Below are positions 24,245-31,811 of a DNA stretch of 64,000 nucleotides, piece by piece. Under the pieces are notes generated by a model. That model was not told the origin of the DNA. It saw only the letters and a list, made by a program, of their open reading frames with translations, and did not search any database. The position numbers and the translations under genes are program-made. Within the stretch, counting starts at the first letter, position 1; every line of letters begins with the position of its first letter. Source of the stretch: JAICJC01 sp963757605 (GTDB lineage: Bacteria > Actinomycetota > Thermoleophilia > Gaiellales > JAICJC01); assembly GCA_963757605.1 (NCBI GenBank), contig CAVWSF010000005.1, positions 1,364,001 to 1,428,000 of the forward strand. Direction: 5' to 3'.

Positions 24245-25683
24245 GTGAGGACTCTACCCGCGGCCTCGAGGACGGCATCGACCAGGCCGGTGACGTCGTG
24301 GGGGTCGGCCTCGGCGACCGGCTCGATGCCGGCGTCGCGCAGGCTGGCGCTCGTGACGGGGCCGATCGACACGGCGCGCAGGCCCGACAGGTCGCGGCCG
24401 TCCATGGCCGCGATCAGGTTGGCGACGGTCGACGACGACGTGAACGTGACAAGGTCGGCGCCGAGGACACGATCGGCGTCGACGGGCTCGGGCACCGTCC
24501 GGTACGTGCGAAGGACCGTCACCTCGGCGCCGCCCTCCGCCAGGCCCTCCGGCACCACCTCACGGGCCCCCTCCGCGACCGCCACGAGGGCGCGCTTGCC
24601 GGCGACGTCGCCCAGGGCCTGAAGGAGCGCCTCGCCGACCGCCCGCTCGGGGACGACGTCGGCGACGATCCCGCGCGCCGCAAGCGCCTCGGCGGTCGCG
24701 CCTCCGATGGCGGCGACCGTGACGCCGGCCAGCGCCCGGGCGTCGGCGGGGATGATGCGCTCGACACCGTTCGCGCTGGTCAGGACCATGAGGTCGAAGC
24801 GCGAGAGGTCGGGCGGCTCGAACGGCAGCGGCTCGATCCCGATCGCAGGCGCCTCGACCACGGCGGCGCCCAGCTCCTCGAGCCGGGCTCGAAGGGCGCT
24901 CGCCTGGGCCCGCGCCCGGGTTACGACGACCCGGCGCCCGTGCAGCGGGCGGCGCTCGAACCACGCCAGGTGCTCGCGCATGTGCGCAACCTCGCCGACG
25001 ACCGTGACGGCCGGAGCGGGGAGGCCGGCGGCGGCCTCGGAGATGCGCGCCAGCGGCGCCGTGACCGTGCGCTGGTCGGGCCCGGTGCCGCGGGAGATGA
25101 CGGCGGCGGGCGTGTCGGCCGCCATGCCGTGGGCGATCAGCCGGCGGGCGTTCTCCTCCAGGGCGCCGACGCCCATCAGGAAGACGAGCGTGCCCGGCGT
25201 CGCGGCCAGGGAGCTCCAGTCGAGCGCGCTCTCGGGCTTCGCCGGATCCTCGTGGCCGGTGACGAACGTGACCTGGGCGGCGACCCCGCGCTGCGTGACG
25301 GGGATGCCGGCGTAGGCGGGGACGGCGTACGCGGAGCTGACGCCCGGCACGACCTCGAAGTGGATCCCTGCCGCCTCCAGCGCGAGCGCCTCCTCGCCGC
25401 CGCGGCCGAAGATGAACGGATCGCCGCCCTTCAGCCGCACGACCGTCTCGAGCCGCCCACCCAGCTCGACGATGAGCGCGTTCAACCGCTCTTGGGTCAT
25501 CGCGTGCTCGCCGGGCCGCTTGCCGGCGTAGTGCCGCTCGGCGCCGTCCGGCGCGAGCGCGACGAGCCGCGGATCGGCCAGCCGGTCGTAGACGATCGCG
25601 TCGCAGCGCTCGACGAGCTCGCGGCCGCGGACCGTGATGAGGCCGGGGTCGCCGGGGCCGGCGCCGACGAGGTGGACGGTCAC
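24238..25683 (-). CDS. cobA-hemD: Uroporphyrinogen-III C-methyltransferase / uroporphyrinogen-III synthase fusion
   Basis: A 481-residue bifunctional enzyme. Residues ~1-240 are SUMT (CobA/CysG-A): 'VHLVGAGPGDPGLITVRG', 'VVRLKGGDPFIFGRGGEEA', 'VVPGVSSAYAVPAYAGIPVTQRG', 'VTFVTGHE'. Residues ~245-481 are HemD: 'GRRVVVTRARAQASALRARLEELGAAV', 'LTSANGVERI', 'VTFTSSSTVANL', 'SIGPVTSASLRDAGI'. It closes the tetrapyrrole ring and makes precorrin-2 for sirohaem or cobalamin, while unmethylated product goes to haem. GTG 25683 overlaps the hemC stop (GTGA). This fusion is known in other bacteria. Confidence 0.95.
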   Translation of the reverse strand: MTVHLVGAGPGDPGLITVRGRELVERCDAIVYDRLADPRLVALAPDGAERHYAGKRPGEHAMTQERLNALIVELGGRLETVVRLKGGDPFIFGRGGEEALALEAAGIHFEVVPGVSSAYAVPAYAGIPVTQRGVAAQVTFVTGHEDPAKPESALDWSSLAATPGTLVFLMGVGALEENARRLIAHGMAADTPAAVISRGTGPDQRTVTAPLARISEAAAGLPAPAVTVVGEVAHMREHLAWFERRPLHGRRVVVTRARAQASALRARLEELGAAVVEAPAIGIEPLPFEPPDLSRFDLMVLTSANGVERIIPADARALAGVTVAAIGGATAEALAARGIVADVVPERAVGEALLQALGDVAGKRALVAVAEGAREVVPEGLAEGGAEVTVLRTYRTVPEPVDADRVLGADLVTFTSSSTVANLIAAMDGRDLSGLRAVSIGPVTSASLRDAGIEPVAEADPHDVTGLVDAVLEAAGRVLTW

Positions 25684-26438
25684 GCCGCCGTCCACCGCCG
25701 GAGCCGCAGCTCGCCGTCCTCGTGCCAGGCGTGCGCGGCGACAGCCGCGGTGCAGCCGCCGCCGAGCGCCCGCACGCAGTCCCGCTCCGCGTCCACGGCC
25801 GCTCGGGTCGGGCCATGGTCGAGCGCGGCGACCAGGGACTCCTCGCCGGCCCGCACCTGGACGGCGATCGCCCCCTGCCCGGCCTCCGGGACGAACTCGC
25901 GCGGGTCGAGGAGGAAGGCGATCCGGTCGGCCAGCCCCAGCCGCTCGAGGCCGGCGGCGGCGAGCACGATGGCGTCGGCCTCGCCGGCGTCGAGCTTCGC
26001 GAGCCGTGTCTCGACGTTCCCGCGCAACGGCACGACCTGGACGTCGGGGCGCAGCTCGGCCAGGAGGCCCGCCCGGCGCGCGGAGGAGGTGCCCACGCGC
26101 GCACCGGCCGGGATCTCGGCCAGGGAGCCGAACGGGCCGCAGACGGCGTCGCGCGGGTCGCCGCGCTCCAGGATCGCACCCAGCGCGAGCCCGTCGGGCA
26201 TGTCGCCGGTGAGATCCTTGGCGCTGTGGACGGCGGCGTCGACGTCGCCGCGCAGAAGCGCGCGCTCGATGTCGCGCGTGAAGACGCCCCGGCCGGAGCC
26301 GATCTCCGCGAAACGGCGGGCGCCGTCGCGATCGCCCTCCGTCGAGATCGGCACCAGCTCGGCGCCTCCCAGAAGGCCGGCGACGATGCGGGCCTGCGCC
26401 GTCGCCAGCGGGCTGCGGCGCGTGCCCAGCCGGATCAT
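25680..26438 (-). CDS. hemC: Porphobilinogen deaminase (hydroxymethylbilane synthase)
   Basis: A 252-residue enzyme with 'IRLGTRRSPLATAQARIV' at the N-terminus, 'VHSAKDLTGDMPDGL' with the catalytic Asp region, 'GTSSARRAGLLAELRPDV', 'LRGNVETRLAKLDAG', and the dipyrromethane-cofactor cysteine in 'LGGGCTAAVAAHA'. It joins four porphobilinogen units. Typical HemC has about 300 residues; here the C-terminal domain 3 is cut short soon after the cofactor loop, ending RLRRWTAA. Start ATG 26438 overlaps the hemA stop (ATGA). Confidence 0.94.
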   Translation of the reverse strand: MIRLGTRRSPLATAQARIVAGLLGGAELVPISTEGDRDGARRFAEIGSGRGVFTRDIERALLRGDVDAAVHSAKDLTGDMPDGLALGAILERGDPRDAVCGPFGSLAEIPAGARVGTSSARRAGLLAELRPDVQVVPLRGNVETRLAKLDAGEADAIVLAAAGLERLGLADRIAFLLDPREFVPEAGQGAIAVQVRAGEESLVAALDHGPTRAAVDAERDCVRALGGGCTAAVAAHAWHEDGELRLRRWTAA

Positions 26439-27691
26439 TCGCCGGCGGCCAGCCCGAAGAGCTCGGTGACCGCCTCGGCGTACGGCCCCGACTCGTCTTC
26501 GGCCGCAAGCTCCTTCAGGCGGACGGTGGGCCGGTGCAGAAGCTTGTTCACGATCCTCTGCGTCAGCGCGTCCAGACGGTCGCGCTCCGCCGGCGACAGG
26601 TCGCCGGGGCGCACGCGCTCGAGCTCGGCCACCCGGATCCGCTCGGCGTGCGCCCGAAGCGACGTGATCGCCGGCACCACCTCGAGCGCCGCCATCCAGT
26701 CGCGGAACGCCGAGGAGTGCGTGGCCACGATCTCGCGCGCCCGGTCGGCCTCGCCGTGACGGAGCGAGATGGTGCGGGAGACGACCGTCTCGAGGTCGTC
26801 GATCGTGTGGAGCGAGACGCCCTCGACCTCCGCGACCGCGGGGTCGATGTCACGCGGCACCGCCAGGTCGATCAGGACGCGCCGGCCGGGCGGCACGTCG
26901 CCGGGGCCGATGAGCGGCTCGGGGGACGCGGTGGACGCCACGACGACGCTCGCCGCCGCGATCGCGTCACGCAGCTCCGTCAGCTCGACGGCCCGGCCGC
27001 CGAACCGCGACGCCAGCGCGGCGGCCCGGTCCGGATCGCGGTTGGCGACCGCGATCGAGCCGACGCCGCGCGCGGAGAGGTTGGCGGCGACGAGCTCGGC
27101 CACACGGCCCGCGCCGACCACGAGCACCTGTGCGGAGGCCAGCTCCGGGCCGAGCCGCTCGGCGACGAGCTCGGCGGCGACCGACGCCGGCGAGGCGCCG
27201 CCCTCGCCGATCGCGGTCTCGTGGCGGACGCGCTTTCCCGCCTCGAGCGCCTGGTGGAAGAGCCGGTTCGTGACCGGGCCGGTCGTGTCCCACTCGTAGG
27301 CCGCCTCGTACGCTTCCCGGATCTGAGCCAGGACCTGGGCCTCGCCCGGCACCATCGAGTCCAGTCCGCCCGCGACGCTGAAGAGGTGGCGCGCGGCGGG
27401 CTCGCCGTGGTGGACGTAGAGCATCGGCTCGAGCCGCTCGGCGGCGTGGCCGGAGAGCCGGCCGAGGCCGTCGACGGCGGCGGCGCGCATCGCGTCGGCG
27501 TCAGCGCCCACCATGTAGAGCTCGCAGCGGTTGCAGGTCGAGAGGCCCACGGCCTCGGCCACCGCGGCGGAGCCGGTCAGGTGTTCGAGCAGCTCGCGCC
27601 CGTGGTCGTGCGCGGCCAGCCGCTCACGCACCGCGAGCGGAGCGCGTGTGTGGTTCGTGCCGACGAGGACGAGCTGCGCGGCGCTACCCAT
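26435..27691 (-). CDS. hemA: Glutamyl-tRNA reductase
   Basis: A 418-residue first enzyme of the C5 haem pathway. Motifs: 'LVGTNHTRAPLAVRERLA', the catalytic cysteine in 'STCNRCELY', 'GGLDSMVPGEAQVLAQIREAYE', NADPH site 'VLVVGAGRVAELVAANLSARGV', and 'LIDLAVPRDIDPAV'. It reduces glutamyl-tRNA to glutamate-1-semialdehyde. hemL and hemB are not in this window. ATG 27691 lies inside the small ccmD-like gene (8-nt overlap). Confidence 0.96.
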   Translation of the reverse strand: MGSAAQLVLVGTNHTRAPLAVRERLAAHDHGRELLEHLTGSAAVAEAVGLSTCNRCELYMVGADADAMRAAAVDGLGRLSGHAAERLEPMLYVHHGEPAARHLFSVAGGLDSMVPGEAQVLAQIREAYEAAYEWDTTGPVTNRLFHQALEAGKRVRHETAIGEGGASPASVAAELVAERLGPELASAQVLVVGAGRVAELVAANLSARGVGSIAVANRDPDRAAALASRFGGRAVELTELRDAIAAASVVVASTASPEPLIGPGDVPPGRRVLIDLAVPRDIDPAVAEVEGVSLHTIDDLETVVSRTISLRHGEADRAREIVATHSSAFRDWMAALEVVPAITSLRAHAERIRVAELERVRPGDLSPAERDRLDALTQRIVNKLLHRPTVRLKELAAEDESGPYAEAVTELFGLAAGE

Positions 27692-27845
27692 CTCCGCTCC
27701 CCGCCTCGAGGATCCCGGCGAGCTCGTCGAGCTGGCGCTCGATCCTGCCGAGCTTCGCGTTCAGGATGACGACGTATGCGAGGGTCGCGACCCACGCGAT
27801 GCCGTAGACCGCGGCGACCGAGCGGACGGCCGACTCGTCGATCAC
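27684..27845 (-). CDS. Small CcmD-like membrane protein, 53 residues
   Basis: A short gene from GTG 27845 to TAG 27684, between ccmC and hemA with overlaps on both sides (GTGA with ccmC, 8 nt with hemA). The product is one membrane helix followed by a short basic/acidic tail (MIDESAVRSVAAVYGIAWVATLAYVVILNAKL..., then ERQLDELAGILEAG). Position after ccmABC, size, and helix-plus-charged-tail layout match CcmD, which holds the haem-CcmE-CcmC complex. The sequence itself is too short for a firm family call. Confidence 0.7.
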   Translation of the reverse strand: MIDESAVRSVAAVYGIAWVATLAYVVILNAKLGRIERQLDELAGILEAGSGDG

Positions 27846-28540
27846 GCCGCCTCCTGCGCCAGCCGCCGGAGCTGCGCGAGCCGGTCGTCGACCCGCTTCC
27901 CGCGCATCTCGACGAGGTACATCGACACCGCCAGGCTCAACATCGCCGCCAGCGCGACGCAGAAGGTGAAGAACATGCTGCCGTCCATGTTGGCACCGTT
28001 CGATCGGAAAACGATGGGGTGCAGCGCATCCTGGGCGATCCGCACGGCCAGCACCGAGAGCGGGATCAGGCCGACACCGAGGAGCGCGTACACCGCCGAG
28101 TAGCGCGACCGGCGGGCGCCCGGCTCGACCGAGAACCGCAGCATGAAGTAGGCGCAGTAGAAGAGGAAGATGATGAGGAACGTGTTCAACTCACGGCTCC
28201 CCCAGTCCCACCAGGTGCCCCACGAGATGTGCGCCCAGATCGACCCCGTGACGAGCGTGAGCGACCCGAAGATGACGCCGAGGTGCATGGGCACGTAGCT
28301 CTTCAGGTCGAGATCCTCGCGGCCGGTCCACAGATAGCGGGCGGCGTTCAGGGCTCCCCAGGCGAAGAGCGTGTACGTGGTGAGGGCGATCGGGACGTGG
28401 AAGTAGAAGATCCGCTGCGAGTAGCCCTGGTCGACGTCACTGGGGACGTAGAAGAAGATCAGCGTGACCGCGGCGGCCATGAGCGAAGCGGCGACCAACG
28501 TCGCGACGGTGGCCCGGTCGAGGCGGGCGGTGTGCGGCAT
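27842..28540 (-). CDS. ccmC: CcmC-type haem transporter for cytochrome c maturation
   Basis: A 232-residue, six-helix membrane protein. It carries the haem-handling tryptophan-rich motif 'SWGTWWDWGSRE' (WxWD type) and flanking histidines in 'YFHVPIALTTYTLFAWG' and 'DALHPIVFRSNG'. It loads haem onto CcmE outside the membrane. ATG 28540 shares one base with the ccmB stop. Located between ccmB and the ccmD-like gene, as in classical ccm operons. No ccmE, ccmF or ccmH is present in the window. Confidence 0.9.
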   Translation of the reverse strand: MPHTARLDRATVATLVAASLMAAAVTLIFFYVPSDVDQGYSQRIFYFHVPIALTTYTLFAWGALNAARYLWTGREDLDLKSYVPMHLGVIFGSLTLVTGSIWAHISWGTWWDWGSRELNTFLIIFLFYCAYFMLRFSVEPGARRSRYSAVYALLGVGLIPLSVLAVRIAQDALHPIVFRSNGANMDGSMFFTFCVALAAMLSLAVSMYLVEMRGKRVDDRLAQLRRLAQEAA

Positions 28541-29223
28541 CAATCCTCCACGACGTACTCGAAGAGCGCCCACCCCAAAAGCGCGAAAACCATATCATAG
28601 AGAGCCAGGAACCCCAGCCGGCCGAGGGTGTCGAACCCGGTTGTTTGCGGGGGAATCGTGTCGGTCGTCACACGGACCGCGGTGAGCACGAGCGGGATCG
28701 AGAACGGCAGGAAGAGGGCGGGCAGGAGCACCTCCCGGGCCCGCACCGACGACGCCAGCCCGGCGAGCAGCGACCCCAGGCACGCGATGCCGACGTCGGC
28801 CAGCAGGACCGCCGCGATGAGCACCGGATACGACGGGCCGGCGTGCTCCTGGAGGAAGAAGAGCCAGAAGGCCGGCAGCGCGAGCACCTGGACGGCGGCC
28901 AGGAAGAGGAACGTCGAGCACGTGCGCGCGGCCCAGAAGAGGGCCCGGTCGACCGGCGCCGCCAGGAGCCCGTCCCACGTGCGGCCCTCGCGCTCGTGGG
29001 CGAAGGAGCGCGAGAGACCGACGAGCGCCGTGAAGACGATCGCGACCCACAGCATCCCGGTCGCCGCGCGGGTGCCGCCCGCGAGGTCGGTGCCGCCCAG
29101 CCCGAAGCGGAAGAGGACGAATGCCGCGGCGACGAAGACCGCCATCGAGGGCACGACCTCGCGGCCGCGCAGCTCGAGGAGCAGGTCCTTGCGGACGAGC
29201 GCCCGAAGCGCGCGGACGTTCAC
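28540..29223 (-). CDS. ccmB: CcmB-type ABC transporter permease
   Basis: A 227-residue protein with six predicted helices, recognised from 'ALVRKDLLLELRGREVVPSMAVFVAAAFVLF' and 'SFAHEREGRTWDGLLAAPVDRALFW', both typical for CcmB. With CcmA and CcmC it forms the complex that frees holo-CcmE. GTG 29223 overlaps the ccmA stop (GTGA); the longer frame from 29280 would begin inside ccmA without family features. Confidence 0.88.
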   Translation of the reverse strand: MNVRALRALVRKDLLLELRGREVVPSMAVFVAAAFVLFRFGLGGTDLAGGTRAATGMLWVAIVFTALVGLSRSFAHEREGRTWDGLLAAPVDRALFWAARTCSTFLFLAAVQVLALPAFWLFFLQEHAGPSYPVLIAAVLLADVGIACLGSLLAGLASSVRAREVLLPALFLPFSIPLVLTAVRVTTDTIPPQTTGFDTLGRLGFLALYDMVFALLGWALFEYVVED

Positions 29224-29852
29224 GCGGCCGCCCTGCCCGCCGCCATCTCGACCACCCGACCGCCAAGGCCGTCGAACCACGCCGGCTCGTGCGTGGCGAC
29301 CACGATCGTCCGGCCCGGCTCGGCGAGGAACCGGCGCAGGACGTCGCGGCCCTCGGCGTCGAGCCCCGCGGTCGGCTCGTCGAGGAGCACGATCGACGGG
29401 CGGTGCAGGCTGACGCGGGCCAGCGCCAGCCGCTGGAGCATCCCCCGCGAGAGCTCGGCCGCGCGGTCGCCGCGGCGGCCGTCCAGCCCGACCCGGTCGA
29501 GCTCCTCGGCGACGCGGGCCTCGGGCACGGCGTAGAGGGCCGCGTAGAGCTCGAGGTTCTCGCGGGCGGTGAGGTCGGGATAGGCGAGCGGGTCGTGGCC
29601 GGCGTAGCCCACCTCGCGGCGGACGTCGGCGGCGCGGGCCGGGAGCTCGTGCCCGGCCACTGCGACGCGGCCGGACGTGGGCCGAAGGACCGTCGCCAGG
29701 ATCCGAAGGAGCGTGGTCTTGCCGGCACCGTTCGGGCCGGTGACGAGCACCGTCTCGCCGGCCTCCACGACGAAGTCGATCCCGGCGAGGGCGTCGCGCT
29801 CGCCGAAGCGGCGTCGCAGGCCGGCGCAGACGATCGTCTCAGACGAGCGCAT
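29220..29852 (-). CDS. ccmA: CcmA-type ABC transporter ATP-binding protein
   Basis: A 210-residue ATPase with Walker A 'GPNGAGKTTLLRILATVL', Q-loop region 'VGYAGHDPLAYPDLTARENL', an altered signature 'LSRGMLQRLALAR', Walker B 'IVLLDEPTAGLD' and H-loop 'VVATHEP'. LSRGM in place of LSGGQ is usual for CcmA. Overlaps the ubiA-like gene by 14 nt and ccmB by 4 nt. Confidence 0.92.
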   Translation of the reverse strand: MRSSETIVCAGLRRRFGERDALAGIDFVVEAGETVLVTGPNGAGKTTLLRILATVLRPTSGRVAVAGHELPARAADVRREVGYAGHDPLAYPDLTARENLELYAALYAVPEARVAEELDRVGLDGRRGDRAAELSRGMLQRLALARVSLHRPSIVLLDEPTAGLDAEGRDVLRRFLAEPGRTIVVATHEPAWFDGLGGRVVEMAAGRAAA

Positions 29853-30699
29853 CGGCCAGCACCCCGGCCAGGAACACGATCGCGATCACGCCGTTCATCT
29901 GCAGGAAGGCCATGTCGACCCGCGACAGGTCGTCCGCCGAGACGATTGAGCTCTCGTACGCGAGGAGCCCGGCCACGACGGCCAGGCCGAGCCAGTAGAA
30001 CGGCCCCAGAGAGAGGGCGATCCCGAGCCACACGAGGAGCGCGACCGACCCGGCGTGGAAGACCCGGGTGGTGAGGAGCGCGGCCGCCACGCCGAACCGG
30101 CGCGGGATCGAGTGCAGGCCCTGGCGGCGGTCGACCTCCAGGTCCATCGTCGCGTAGATGATGTCGAAGCCGGCGATCCAGAGCGCGACGGCGCCGCCGA
30201 GCAGGAACGGCTGCCAGTCCACCGTCCCCGTCACCGCCACCCAGCCGCCCACCGGCGCGAGCCCGTCCACCGCGCCGAGGAAGACGTGGCAGAGCCACGT
30301 GACGCGCTTCAGGTACGGATAGATCACGAACCCGGCGACCGGGATCGGCCACAGCACATGGGTGATCGACGGGAGCTGCCACACGGCGATCAGGAAGATC
30401 GCGAGCGATGCGACGGCGAACCCGGCGACCTGGAGCGGGCTGAGGAGCCCGGCGGGGAGCTCGCGCCGGGCGGTGCGCGGGTTCTGGGCGTCGATGCCGG
30501 CGTCGATCAGCCGGTTGAGCGACATCGCCAGGCTGCGGGCCCCGACCATCGCGACGGTGATCCAGAGGAGCCGCTGGAGGCTGGGGATCTCGTTCTCGGC
30601 GAGCACCGCGCCGGCGTACGCGTACGGGAGCGCGAAGACGGTGTGCTCGAGCTTCACGAGCGAGACGAACCGGCGGGCGTAGACGGGGGTCGCGGTCAA
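29839..30699 (-). CDS. ubiA: UbiA-family prenyltransferase (menaquinone-type likely)
   Basis: A 286-residue membrane prenyltransferase with about eight helices. The first Asp-rich motif is 'SLNRLIDAGIDAQNPRTARRELPAG' and the second 'YATMDLEVDRRQGLHSIPRRFG'. Both are typical of 4-hydroxybenzoate/MqnP-like enzymes. In a high-GC actinobacterium it more likely prenylates a menaquinone precursor (MqnP of the futalosine route) than makes ubiquinone, but no mqn gene is visible to confirm this. It overlaps mog (ATGA) and ccmA (14 nt). Confidence 0.85.
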   Translation of the reverse strand: MTATPVYARRFVSLVKLEHTVFALPYAYAGAVLAENEIPSLQRLLWITVAMVGARSLAMSLNRLIDAGIDAQNPRTARRELPAGLLSPLQVAGFAVASLAIFLIAVWQLPSITHVLWPIPVAGFVIYPYLKRVTWLCHVFLGAVDGLAPVGGWVAVTGTVDWQPFLLGGAVALWIAGFDIIYATMDLEVDRRQGLHSIPRRFGVAAALLTTRVFHAGSVALLVWLGIALSLGPFYWLGLAVVAGLLAYESSIVSADDLSRVDMAFLQMNGVIAIVFLAGVLADALV

Positions 30700-31169
30700 T
30701 GCGCGGTGGGGAGGTCGAGCAGGAGCTTCAGGCCGTGGTCGAGCGCGGGGGCGACCGCGTCGAAGAGCTCGGCGCAGGCCTTCGGGCTGCCGGGGAAGTT
30801 GACGATGAGCGCCGACCCGGCGATGCCGCTTCGGCCGCGCGAGAGCATGCCGTGCGGGGAGACGGCGATCGAGACGGCCCGCATGTGCTCGTCGAGGCCG
30901 GGGGTGGCGCGCTCGACGACGCGGGCCGTGGCCTCGGGCGTGACGTCGCGGGGCGCGAAGCCCGTGCCGCCGGTGGTGAGCACGAGGTCGGCCGCGCCGG
31001 ACAGCTCGCGCAGCGCGTCCTCGATCGCGTCGGCGTCGTCGGGCACGGTGCGGCGCTCGCCGAGGTCGAAGCCGGCGCCCGCCAGCCGGTCGGCCAGGAG
31101 GTCGCCGCTCAGATCCTCGCGGGTCCCCGCGGTGACGCCGTCGGAGACCGTGAGGACGGCCGCCCTCAC
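30696..31169 (-). CDS. mog: Molybdopterin adenylyltransferase (MogA/MoaB)
   Basis: A 157-residue MoCF-domain protein: 'AAVLTVSDGVTAGTREDLSGDLLADRL', 'DLVLTTGGTGFAPRDVTPEAT' and 'IAGSALIVNFPGSPKACAEL'. It adenylates molybdopterin before molybdenum insertion by MoeA, which is encoded 9 kb away at 40042. GTG 31169 overlaps the moaC stop by GTGA. MogA and MoaB cannot be told apart reliably here. Confidence 0.92.
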   Translation of the reverse strand: MRAAVLTVSDGVTAGTREDLSGDLLADRLAGAGFDLGERRTVPDDADAIEDALRELSGAADLVLTTGGTGFAPRDVTPEATARVVERATPGLDEHMRAVSIAVSPHGMLSRGRSGIAGSALIVNFPGSPKACAELFDAVAPALDHGLKLLLDLPTAH

Positions 31170-31615
31170 ACCTCCTCCCGGCGCCAGTCGCCGCTCTTCC
31201 CGCCCGACTTCTCGACGAGGAGGATCTCCTCGATCGCCGAGTTGGGGTCGAGGCCCTTCGTCATGTCGTAGACGGTGAGAGCCGCCGCCGCGACCGCCGT
31301 CAGGGCCTCCATCTCGACGCCCGTCTGTGCGGTGGTCTCGGCGGCGGCGGTGACGGTCACGCCGTGGTCGTCGAGCACGGGGTCGACCTCGACCATCGTG
31401 AGCGGGAGGGGATGGCAGAGCGGCACGATGTCGGGCGTCCGTTTGGCAGCCATGATCCCCGCCAATCGCGCAGCCGCGAGCACGTCGCCCTTGGGCAGCG
31501 TCCCGGCGGCGATCCGCCCACGGACGTGCTCGGGCAGCGCGACCCGCCCGCGGGCGACAGCCCGGCGCCGGGTCGCGGGCTTCCCGCCCACGTCGATCAT
31601 CCGGATCTCGCCCAT
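31166..31615 (-). CDS. moaC: Cyclic pyranopterin monophosphate synthase MoaC
   Basis: A 149-residue enzyme with 'MIDVGGKPATRRRAVARGRVAL', 'LPKGDVLAAARLAGIMAAKRTPDIVPLCHPLPLT' and 'TGVEMEALTAVAAAALTVYDMTKGLDP', the full set of MoaC motifs. It catalyses the second half of cPMP formation. ATG 31615 is preferred; the open frame upstream to 31789 is intergenic-like. First gene of the 12-gene overlapping operon. moaA is not in the window. Confidence 0.94.
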   Translation of the reverse strand: MGEIRMIDVGGKPATRRRAVARGRVALPEHVRGRIAAGTLPKGDVLAAARLAGIMAAKRTPDIVPLCHPLPLTMVEVDPVLDDHGVTVTAAAETTAQTGVEMEALTAVAAAALTVYDMTKGLDPNSAIEEILLVEKSGGKSGDWRREEV

Positions 31616-31811
31616 ACGCCGCGAAGTGTACGGGGTGGGTAACCAGGTAACGCACCCTCCGCCGACACGCTCTCGGCACACATCCGCCGAGAACACCCGG
31701 ATTCGAGCCGCCGCTGCGTGACGCAAGACGCGCGGAAGCGTCACGGCGGCAGGGCCATGAACCAGGTTTGGCACCTCCGCGTTTTGCACGATCGTTGCGA
31801 GGCTGTGACGG
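31616..31811 (-). other. Intergenic leader with two hairpins upstream of moaC
   Basis: This 196-bp gap holds no gene. Reading the minus strand it contains the end region of the arginase-like gene and the leader of moaC. Two stems are visible on the plus strand: tctcggc...gccgaga (about 31670-31693) and cgtgacgc...gcgtcacg (about 31717-31745), the latter extended by ccgc/gcgg with a small bulge. They could be a terminator for the upstream gene or a structured leader controlling the molybdenum/haem operon. A Moco riboswitch is a possibility I cannot confirm. Confidence 0.4.
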
